Shown here: positions 1 through 5,142 of the stretch, piece by piece
Layout of the letters: each line of letters begins with the position of its first letter
How positions within the stretch are numbered: position 1 is the stretch's first letter
Source of the DNA: Bacillota bacterium
GTDB taxonomy: Bacteria; Bacillota; UBA4882; JAAYXC01
Assembly: GCA_012516115.1 (NCBI GenBank)
Contig: JAAYXC010000055.1
Location: 1 to 5,142 of the forward strand
Direction: 5' to 3'
Length of the DNA stretch: 5,142 nt
The notes under the pieces: model-generated
Seen by the model: the letters and a program-made list of their open reading frames with translations, nothing else
Database searches by the model: none
What the model was told of the DNA's origin: nothing
Position numbers and translations under genes: made by a program

Positions 1-2781
1 GATAAAGATACTTATTTACCTGGTGAAAGATTAAATGCCTCATTAATATATCGCAGCAATAAAGATTTAAGTAGTCGTATCCAAGTTTTTGACGTAGGGC
101 CGGGAGGAACTGTTAAACTCAGTGAACATGTCATAGAACTAAAGCAAGGGGAAAAGAAAGAGGTAACCTTCTCCACGGTCTTAGACCCTCAATCCCTGGC
201 TGGGATGCATCGCTTACGCTTAAATCTGGTTGCCCCGGATGATACGCTCCTCAATACGAGCGATATTTACTTTAAAGTCGGAGCCATTGAAATAGAACGT
301 ATTGATTTGGCACAGAATGCGTTTTCTTCTACGAATGAACCTTTAACAGGCGTTGTAGCCATACGGGGACTGGGAACTGGCTTGTTGGAATTGATCCTCG
401 ATGATGTCGTGGTGGAAACTAGAATGCTGAACGTGGCTAATAAGAGTCTGGTTGAGTTCGCCATTCCCGCTGAATATATATCCGGGCCGGGCCGGCATGA
501 GTTCTCGGCGGCCTTTTCGCAAGGCAACGCCCGCGCGTTGAAGAGTTGTACTTTCGAATATGGTGCCGATTTGCCTGATCTCAAGGTAACAGAGATCGAG
601 GTAGGGAATGAACTGGTCCAAGAAAGGTATTACCCGATTAAATTTCATATTGAGAAGGCTCGGCGCTTACCGGTGTCAGCCGCTCAGGTCCACCTTTACG
701 TGGAAACCGGCGTATCGAGGCAACTGGTGGGTACTGTCGAGATCGGGCCGTTTGGAGAAGGATACCAGGAATCCGTGGCCGCCATGCTTTGGGATCCGGG
801 AGATATACTGGGTATAGAAACCCTTATGGCGGTCATAAATGAAAATAATCAAATCAGTGAATTTGATACAAGTAATAATATGCTGACCTATACAATCTAC
901 ATACCAAAAATACCGATGATTGAAGAAATTCCTGCATTATCCGACACACGCTTTATACTTTTAAATGGCACGACTGAATCTGGTACTTTAGTGATTATTG
1001 AAGATGAAAAAACTCAACGCGGCGCAGCTAGAACTGATTCGTCAGGAAGGTTTTCTTTTGAAATCTGGTTAAACGAGGGTGTTAACAATTTATTCTGCCG
1101 CGTGATAGATCCGAATGGACGTCATGGTATGGCGACGCCGATCGGTACCGTGATCGTAGATACTCTGGCACCAAAGATTACTATCCATGGAGTATCCAAC
1201 GGGATGATCGTCAATCATGATATCACGGTCTCCGTAGAGATCGAGGATCGGAGTTCTTTTGAAGCCATCAGTATGCTGGATGGCCGGGCTTTCTCGGGTT
1301 CGGTTACCGTTATTTCCGAGGGACATCATGTAATACAGGTGAAGGCCATAGATCAATTAGGCCATTCAACCGCTATGACATGTGAATTTGTGATTGATAA
1401 GTCGCCGCCATCAATCAATGTCGTTGGAGTTGCACAGAATATGTGGTATAAAGAGGATCCCGCAATTTCCGTCAAGATAACCGACGCAACGGAAATACAG
1501 AAAAAAGTCATCCTGGATGGCGGGGAATTTCCCGGCGGCACCGTTTCCACAGAAGGCTGGCATGTCCTTGCGGTGGAAGCCCGCGATGCCGCCGGCAATA
1601 CCAACTCGGTATCCATTGAATTCGGCCTGGACAAAACCCCGCCCACCGCCGAGATCATCTTACCGGCAGCGGGCCAGGAAGTTATACCCGGTTCCATGGT
1701 AAGAATCGAAGCCGCGGATAATGTGGGGCTAATCTCAGGGGTGTTGTTAATCGATGGGATATCGTTCGCCTCTTTTACTACTTCGCCGGCTGAAATCCCT
1801 CTGAACGTGTTACCGGGAGAATATGAACTCAAGGTTAAAGTCGTCGATCCGGCCGGTAACGAAATCTGGAGTACCCCCGTTATCATTACCGTCATCAGCC
1901 CGGACGCCATACCACCGGTGACGACGGCAAGCATGCAGGGCACCCGCTGGAGCGACGACGCCTTCAAATCCCCGGTCACCGTCACCCTCGCCGCCGAGGA
2001 CGATCCGGGCGGGACCGGCGTGGCGGGGATCTACTACTGCCTCGACGGCGGAGAGGAGAGGGTCTATGCCGGCCCCTTCACCGTAACCGGGAACGGCCTC
2101 CACCGCCTGCGGTTTTATGCCGTGGACCGGGCCGGGAACAGGGAGGCCGGGCAAGAGATCGAGATCCGTATTCTTCTTCCCTGGATGCCGGCCCAGACCC
2201 TCCTCTGTCGGGAGCTTCTGATGAACGGGAATGCCAAGGCGACGGAGGTCTTCGTCGACGGGCCCGTCACCCTCAAGGGGAACGTGACCGTTGAGGACCT
2301 CGGGACCACCGCCGCGGCCATCGCCAAGACCGGGAACGTCAAGATCGGGCGGCTCGAGACGAACGCTCCTTACCGCCCGCTGCCGGTCCCCGATTGGGAG
2401 GCCCTCCGCGCGGCCACCACCTTAAGGGATGAGACCCGGCTGGCCGGTAACCTTACCCTCGCCGACGTCCGCTTCGCCGGGGATTTGACCGTCTCGGGGA
2501 ACGTCAAGATCTCCGGGATCCTCCTCGTCGAAGGCGACTTGACGATTACCGGGAACCTCAATCTGCAGGAGGTGGCCGTCTTCTGCCGCGGGGAGGTGAG
2601 GATCGCCGGGAACGCCAAGATCGCGGGCCTCATCTATGCCGGTGGTGGCCTTAAGGTGAGCGGGAACCCCGAGATCAAAGGCGTCGTAGTCGTGGACGGC
2701 CGGGCCGAGTTCGCCGGGAACGTAAAGGGCCTCGATGGACCGCCGGCCGAATACGCAGCCTGGCTGCGACCGGGAGGGTGA
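1..2781 (+). CDS. Large multidomain surface/secreted protein: CARDB and Ig-like repeats plus C-terminal Gly-Asn beta-helix (5' partial)
   Basis: The frame is open from base 1 to the TGA at 2779-2781, giving 926 visible residues. The codons before the ATG at 205 read as good domain sequence (DKDTYLPGERLNASLIYRS), so the true start and any signal peptide lie upstream of the window. Approximate domains in visible-residue numbering: two beta-sandwich domains 1-188; CARDB-like 190-300, ending in the typical N-E-x-x-x-I-x-E-x-D-x-x-N-N pattern; Ig-like domains 303-386, 387-465, 466-543 and 544-634, separated by D-x-x-x-P or D-K-x-P-P linkers; an OmpL47-like domain 637-720 with YAGPF and AVDRAGN; and a beta-helix 738-915 with nine Gly-Asn rungs. 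The beta-helix resembles DUF7305/bactofilin-type modules, including a P-V-P-D-W-E-A-L insert. No membrane segment, LPXTG motif or catalytic motif is visible. The role is inferred to be structural or adhesive outside the cell; substrate and partner are unknown. GC content jumps near base 1900. Confidence 0.85.
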   Translation, partial: DKDTYLPGERLNASLIYRSNKDLSSRIQVFDVGPGGTVKLSEHVIELKQGEKKEVTFSTVLDPQSLAGMHRLRLNLVAPDDTLLNTSDIYFKVGAIEIERIDLAQNAFSSTNEPLTGVVAIRGLGTGLLELILDDVVVETRMLNVANKSLVEFAIPAEYISGPGRHEFSAAFSQGNARALKSCTFEYGADLPDLKVTEIEVGNELVQERYYPIKFHIEKARRLPVSAAQVHLYVETGVSRQLVGTVEIGPFGEGYQESVAAMLWDPGDILGIETLMAVINENNQISEFDTSNNMLTYTIYIPKIPMIEEIPALSDTRFILLNGTTESGTLVIIEDEKTQRGAARTDSSGRFSFEIWLNEGVNNLFCRVIDPNGRHGMATPIGTVIVDTLAPKITIHGVSNGMIVNHDITVSVEIEDRSSFEAISMLDGRAFSGSVTVISEGHHVIQVKAIDQLGHSTAMTCEFVIDKSPPSINVVGVAQNMWYKEDPAISVKITDATEIQKKVILDGGEFPGGTVSTEGWHVLAVEARDAAGNTNSVSIEFGLDKTPPTAEIILPAAGQEVIPGSMVRIEAADNVGLISGVLLIDGISFASFTTSPAEIPLNVLPGEYELKVKVVDPAGNEIWSTPVIITVISPDAIPPVTTASMQGTRWSDDAFKSPVTVTLAAEDDPGGTGVAGIYYCLDGGEERVYAGPFTVTGNGLHRLRFYAVDRAGNREAGQEIEIRILLPWMPAQTLLCRELLMNGNAKATEVFVDGPVTLKGNVTVEDLGTTAAAIAKTGNVKIGRLETNAPYRPLPVPDWEALRAATTLRDETRLAGNLTLADVRFAGDLTVSGNVKISGILLVEGDLTITGNLNLQEVAVFCRGEVRIAGNAKIAGLIYAGGGLKVSGNPEIKGVVVVDGRAEFAGNVKGLDGPPAEYAAWLRPGG
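1159..1902 (+). repeat. Three tandem bacterial Ig-like domain repeats (protein level)
   Basis: Three consecutive modules of 79, 78 and 91 residues (visible residues 387-465, 466-543, 544-634) begin with DTLAPKITI, DKSPPSINV and DKTPPTAEI. Each carries an L-D-G or I-D-G turn in the middle and ends in a strand of the type H-V-(I/L)-x-V-(K/E)-A-x-D-x-x-G. This is the layout of bacterial Ig-like stalk domains. The repeats have diverged at DNA level, so recent duplication is not indicated. The domain edges are read by eye and may be a few residues off. Confidence 0.75.
2227..2721 (+). repeat. Nine Gly-Asn beta-helix rungs, period about 18 residues
   Basis: Gly-Asn pairs followed by a beta-strand pattern (GN-x-x-[IVL]) have Asn at visible residues 744, 761, 779, 817, 834, 852, 871, 889 and 907. 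The spacings are 17, 18, 38, 17, 18, 19, 18 and 18. The single long gap is about two periods and holds the proline-rich insert PYRPLPVPDWEALRA. At DNA level the repeats share a core such as GGGAACGTCAAGATC. The period and the alternating V/I strands fit a parallel beta-helix of the bactofilin/DUF7305 kind, which is known from cytoskeletal and pilus-associated proteins. The fold is inferred, not shown. Confidence 0.75.
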
Positions 2782-2786
2782 AGATA

Positions 2787-2829
2787 AAGCCACGGATAGT
2801 CCGCGTTAATCCGCGGCAATCCGTGGCTT
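2787..2829. terminator. Bidirectional terminator-like hairpin between convergent genes
   Basis: The arms AAGCCACGGAT (2787-2797) and ATCCGTGGCTT (2819-2829) are perfect reverse complements. Inside them CCGCG (2801-2805) pairs with CGCGG (2812-2816) around the loop TTAATC, leaving a small internal loop. The hairpin starts 5 nt after the stop of the + gene and 27 nt after the stop of the - strand glycosyltransferase. The tail is only moderately T-rich on either strand (TTATAATAAC on +, TTATCTT on -), so strength as an intrinsic terminator is uncertain. The element may equally be a copy of a dispersed intergenic repeat. Confidence 0.6.
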
Positions 2830-2856
2830 ATAATAACAAACGGACCACATATGAGG

Positions 2857-3993
2857 TTACAAAGCCCCGGCCGCTTCTTCATAGACCCGCAGCAGGCGGG
2901 GGATAAAGGGTTCGGCCCGGATCGCCGCCGCGCGCGCCAGGCCCCGACGGGCGTATTCGTCCGCGCGTTCGGGGTCGGTGAGCAGGCCCAGCATGGTCCG
3001 GGCCAGGCCCGTCACGTCCTCCGGGTCGACCAGCACGGCCGCCTCGCCCAAGATCTCGCGGTGGGAGGGGATGGCGCTCGCCACCACCGGCGTGCCGCAG
3101 GCCATGGCCTCGAGCGGCGGCAGGCCGAAGCCCTCGTAGAGCGAAGGATAGCAGAAGAGATCGGCCGCCGTATAGAAAAGAGGGAGATGCCGACGGGGAA
3201 TAAACCCCGGGAAGACGACCTCCCGCTCGATTCCGAGCGCCGAGGCGAGCGCGGCCAGGCGTTCGGTGGCCGGGCCGGTGGTTCCAAGAAGCACCAGCCT
3301 TTGCCGGGCCGGTAGAAACCGGACGATGCGGGCAAAAGCCCAGATTAAGGTGGCGACGTTCTTGCGCGGATTATAGCCGCCAACATAGAGGATGAACCTT
3401 CCGCCGAGCCCGTAGCGGCGGGCCAGGATCTTCCGGGCGACGCGGCGGTCGCGGGGCCGGAAGATGACCCCCGGTTTTACCGGTATGACCACCACTTTCT
3501 CCGGCGCGAGGTCCAAAACCATACAGATCTCGGTCCTTGCCGCTTCCGAGACCGTGATCACGCGTCTGGCGGTGACCACCGCCTCCGGTACCTCGGTGAG
3601 GAATTTTTTAAGATAAGAGGGTCGGACCATCTCCGGCAGGCGGAAGGGGATGACGTCGTGGAGGGTGATGACGAGCGGTACCGAAAGACGCCGCGGCCGG
3701 CCGAGACCGTTTTGGGGGAGATGGTAGACCCGAGCGTGGCTTTCGTCCAGCCACTGTGGAAGAAGCGTCTGTTCCAGGGTTTCATCCCATCCCAGATCCA
3801 AAAAGGAGGCCCCGGGGAGATAAGGACGTGGTTCGGCCGGGTCCCAGACCAGCTGAAGCTCGATTCCTTTTACCCGCGCCAAGGCTTTTACAAGTTGGGT
3901 GGTATAACTCCCGATGCCCGTACCGTGTGCCCTCCGCATCGGACGGGCGTCCACGGCCACGTTGAAGACGGTGGTGGTCAAAGGGTCTGCCAT
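2857..3993 (-). CDS. GT4-family glycosyltransferase (GT-B fold, mannosyltransferase-like)
   Basis: 378 residues, a usual length for a single GT4 enzyme. The N-terminal half shows VAVDARP followed by GTGIGSY (24-30), the acceptor-side glycine loop of the family, then LHDVIPF (111-117) and ITVSEAAR (146-153). The C-terminal nucleotide-sugar domain starts near YVGGYNPRKN (203-212) and contains FPGFIPRRHLPLFYTAADLF and the E-x7-E signature EGFGLPPLE, with E287 and E295. There is no signal peptide or membrane segment, so a cytoplasmic enzyme acting on a lipid-linked or nucleotide-sugar substrate is expected. The ATG at 3993 is chosen because homology begins just after it (NVAVDARP). It overlaps the end of the upstream kinase by 16 bp, which suggests translational coupling, and only a weak GGGG lies 8 nt before it. 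The frame stays open further upstream inside the kinase gene, but that extension is proline/arginine-rich and out of frame with it. Sugar donor and acceptor cannot be told. Confidence 0.9.
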   Translation of the reverse strand: MADPLTTTVFNVAVDARPMRRAHGTGIGSYTTQLVKALARVKGIELQLVWDPAEPRPYLPGASFLDLGWDETLEQTLLPQWLDESHARVYHLPQNGLGRPRRLSVPLVITLHDVIPFRLPEMVRPSYLKKFLTEVPEAVVTARRVITVSEAARTEICMVLDLAPEKVVVIPVKPGVIFRPRDRRVARKILARRYGLGGRFILYVGGYNPRKNVATLIWAFARIVRFLPARQRLVLLGTTGPATERLAALASALGIEREVVFPGFIPRRHLPLFYTAADLFCYPSLYEGFGLPPLEAMACGTPVVASAIPSHREILGEAAVLVDPEDVTGLARTMLGLLTDPERADEYARRGLARAAAIRAEPFIPRLLRVYEEAAGAL

Positions 3994-4991
3994 GTCTGTA
4001 CCCCGAAGGGCGTAAAATCGAAGGGTACGATCCTGGCCCCCGCCTCCGCCAAGGCCGCGGCCACCCGGTTTTTCTTGGTAAACGGGCACATGAGCAGGAG
4101 ATGCCCTCCTCCTCCGGCACCCAGGATCTTTCCCCCCAGGGCCCCTTTCCGGCGGGCCAGCTCGTAGAGCCGGTCCACCCGTTCGGTGGCGATCCCCGCG
4201 GCCAGCTTTTGTTTGGCCAGCCAAGCTTCGTGAAGGAGTTCCCCGAAGGTCGTAAGCCGCCCTTCGTAAAGGGCGCGTTCCATGGCGTAGGTGATGCTCT
4301 TCAATGTATCGAGGGCAGCATAGGTCCTGGGATCCCGCCGTGCATAAGCGGCCATCTGTTCTTTCCAGATCTTTTCTCCCCGGTGGGCCCGGCGGCCGAT
4401 GTAACAAAGGAGAAGCGAGGAATGGAGTTCGTAGAGAGTGGCCCGGCTGAGGTTCATGGGGATGACGAAGGTGCCTTCGCGGGTGAACTCCAGACGGTTA
4501 AACCCACCGAAAGCCGCCGCGTACTGGTCTTGTTTGCCGCCGGGAAGGCCTAGCTCTTGACGTTCGATGACGTAGGCCAGTTCGGCCAGGTTGGCGGGGG
4601 TCCACGGGAATCCTTGCCATTGTCGGAAAACCCCCAAAACGGCCACCGCTAAAGCCGAAGAAGAACCGAGGCCCGAACCGGGTGGCGCCTCGCCGGTAAG
4701 ATATAGGGAGAAGCCGGGAAGGCGCAGACCAAGTCGTTGTATCGCCGCTGTGACCAACTTTTCCCGGAAAGTACGCGCCGGGAACGCCGGTTCCTCGTCC
4801 CGGGAGGGGTTTTCGTGTTCGAGGGAAAAGAGGCGGACCACGTCCATGCTTTCCGGCCGGAGACCGACCTGGACGTATCGATCGATGGTGGTGCTGAGAA
4901 CGACCCCCCCACGTTCGGATAGATAAGGTTCGATCTCCGTGCCTCCGCCAGCGAAGCTGATGCGCATCGGTGCCCTGGCCCTTACGATCAA
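3978..4991 (-). CDS. hddA: GHMP sugar kinase, D-glycero-D-manno-heptose 7-phosphate kinase (HddA)-like
   Basis: 337 residues, the usual size for HddA-type kinases. Three GHMP motifs are visible: the N-terminal APMRISFAGGGTE (7-19), the ATP-binding loop PPGSGLGSSSA (103-113), and the C-terminal GGKILGAGGGGHLLL (286-300). The segment GLPGGKQDQYAAAFGG (148-163) holds D155, the likely catalytic base. In known HddA enzymes ATP phosphorylates C1 of heptose 7-phosphate on the route to GDP-D-glycero-alpha-D-manno-heptose, used in S-layer glycans, capsules and some lipopolysaccharides. The start codon is TTG (4989-4991); it is chosen because MIVRARAPMRISFAGGGT matches the family N-terminus and a strong ribosome binding site sits 8 nt upstream. 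Family members usually read GGGTD, while this one has GGGTE (E19). The substrate could be another sugar phosphate or sugar, since related GHMP kinases act on fucose and others. It is the first gene of a two-gene unit with the glycosyltransferase. Confidence 0.8.
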   Translation of the reverse strand: MIVRARAPMRISFAGGGTEIEPYLSERGGVVLSTTIDRYVQVGLRPESMDVVRLFSLEHENPSRDEEPAFPARTFREKLVTAAIQRLGLRLPGFSLYLTGEAPPGSGLGSSSALAVAVLGVFRQWQGFPWTPANLAELAYVIERQELGLPGGKQDQYAAAFGGFNRLEFTREGTFVIPMNLSRATLYELHSSLLLCYIGRRAHRGEKIWKEQMAAYARRDPRTYAALDTLKSITYAMERALYEGRLTTFGELLHEAWLAKQKLAAGIATERVDRLYELARRKGALGGKILGAGGGGHLLLMCPFTKKNRVAAALAEAGARIVPFDFTPFGVQTWQTL

Positions 4992-4999
4992 GCGGTTTT

Positions 5000-5007
5000 C
5001 CCCCCTC
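5000..5007 (-). promoter_or_regulatory. Strong Shine-Dalgarno of the kinase gene (decides the TTG start)
   Basis: Read on the - strand the bases are GAGGGGGG, followed by 8 nt (AAAACCGC) and then TTG. This near-ideal match and spacing support the non-ATG start at 4991 over the internal ATG that encodes M9. Confidence 0.7.
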
Positions 5008-5037
5008 GATATACTCTCATCCTATGACCGCCGTCCG

Positions 5038-5057
5038 ACCGGCGTGCCGAACCGGCG
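5038..5057. repeat. Short direct repeats ACCGGCG in the divergent intergenic region
   Basis: ACCGGCG occurs at 5038-5044 and again at 5051-5057, with starts 13 bp apart. A near-palindrome CGGC-GT-GCCG (5040-5049) lies across them, and CCGCCG (5028-5033) could pair with CGGCGG (5053-5058). The position between divergent starts would suit an operator. In DNA this GC-rich such patterns also arise by chance, so the regulatory role is a weak inference. Confidence 0.25.
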
Positions 5058-5071
5058 GGCAGAAGGCGGCA

Positions 5072-5077
5072 TATAAT
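5072..5077 (+). promoter_or_regulatory. Possible -10 box (TATAAT) for a rightward gene
   Basis: A perfect TATAAT stands out in GC-rich surroundings, 54 nt before the candidate ATG at 5132. No recognisable -35 hexamer is found 16-19 bp upstream (the bases there are CGAACCGG) and there is no extended TG motif. The promoter may therefore need an activator, or the match may be accidental. The same bases read TATTAT on the other strand, so a leftward promoter for the kinase gene is an alternative, again without a clear -35. Confidence 0.3.
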
Positions 5078-5131
5078 AGGTGCGCAGAAAGACATCGGCA
5101 TGGTTCAGAACGGAGCGGTAAGGCGGCGAGG

Positions 5132-5142
5132 ATGAACAAGGA
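5132..5142 (+). CDS. Possible start of a divergent gene (3' truncated by window edge)
   Basis: An ATG at 5132 begins M-N-K and runs off the end of the window. The purine-rich stretch AAGGCGGCGAGG lies directly before it, with AAGG 8 nt upstream, a reasonable ribosome binding site. Only three codons are visible, so no function can be proposed and the gene itself is tentative. Confidence 0.35.

Noticed and set aside
1353..1985. 210-residue open frame on the - strand opposite the Ig repeats
   Set aside because: It is antisense to clear Ig-like coding sequence, has low-complexity Ser/Thr/Pro composition and shows no recognisable domain or ribosome binding site.
2782..2856. Possible CRISPR or tRNA-like element in the convergent gap
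   Set aside because: The 10-bp units are contiguous with no spacers, and the fold is a single long hairpin rather than a cloverleaf.
2851..3315. 154-residue open frame on the + strand opposite the 3' end of the glycosyltransferase
   Set aside because: It is rich in Arg, Gly and Gln, as expected for an antisense frame in GC-rich DNA, and the opposite strand encodes the conserved GT4 E-x7-E motif.
3979..3981. Alternative TTG start for the glycosyltransferase forming a TTGA overlap with the kinase stop
   Set aside because: No Shine-Dalgarno lies at a useful distance, whereas the ATG at 3993 is in frame 12 bp upstream.
3994..4407. Upstream extension of the glycosyltransferase frame, which would make a 516-residue protein
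   Set aside because: This stretch lies inside the kinase gene in another frame and its translation is an arginine/proline/glycine-rich shadow without domain character. The transferase family begins at NVAVDARP, just after the ATG at 3993.
5100..5135. Eleven-codon leader peptide (MVQNGAVRRRG) whose TGA overlaps the ATG at 5132
   Set aside because: The ATGA overlap is attractive, but there is no ribosome binding site before 5100 and no regulatory codon run or attenuator hairpin. It is most likely chance.

Overview
The window holds one long gene fragment on the + strand, and a compact two-gene unit on the - strand that converges on it. The right edge has a short divergent promoter-like region and possibly the first codons of another + gene. 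No RNA gene, insertion sequence, integrase or CRISPR array was seen. The organism is a bacterium of fairly high GC, about 60-70% in most lines of the right two thirds. A strong purine-rich ribosome binding site in front of a TTG start, and the beta-helix type seen at the end of the first gene, would fit a Clostridia-like Firmicute. A deltaproteobacterium-like genome is also possible, and the sequence alone does not settle this.

Bases 1-2781 (+) carry the last 926 residues of a large, probably secreted or surface protein whose start lies outside the window. It reads as beta-sandwich domains, a CARDB-like domain, a run of bacterial Ig-like domains joined by D-x-x-P-P linkers, an OmpL47-like 'Y-x-G-P-F ... 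A-V-D-R-A-G-N' domain, and a C-terminal beta-helix of Gly-Asn rungs with a period of about 18 residues. The DNA changes from patchy and AT-rich (27-45% GC in many lines, one 72% patch) to steady 67-68% GC near base 1900, at an inter-domain linker. This suggests a mosaic gene.

Bases 2782-2856 lie between convergent genes and contain a long hairpin. Its arms are an 11-bp perfect inverted repeat and its right side is built of three tandem 10-bp units. It is probably a shared bidirectional terminator and may belong to a dispersed repeat family.

Bases 2857-4991 (-) hold a GHMP-family sugar kinase resembling D-glycero-D-manno-heptose 7-phosphate kinase (HddA), followed by a family 4 glycosyltransferase that overlaps it by 16 bp. 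Together they suggest a step in making an activated sugar and a step in transferring a sugar, for a surface glycan or glycoprotein. No other heptose-pathway gene is inside this transcription unit as far as it can be seen.

Bases 4992-5131 are intergenic, with a perfect TATAAT on the + strand, a pair of 7-bp direct repeats and the kinase ribosome binding site. A possible + gene begins at 5132 and is cut by the window edge.

No clearly new biological system is evident. The most unusual item is the chimeric Ig/beta-helix protein with its internal composition break.
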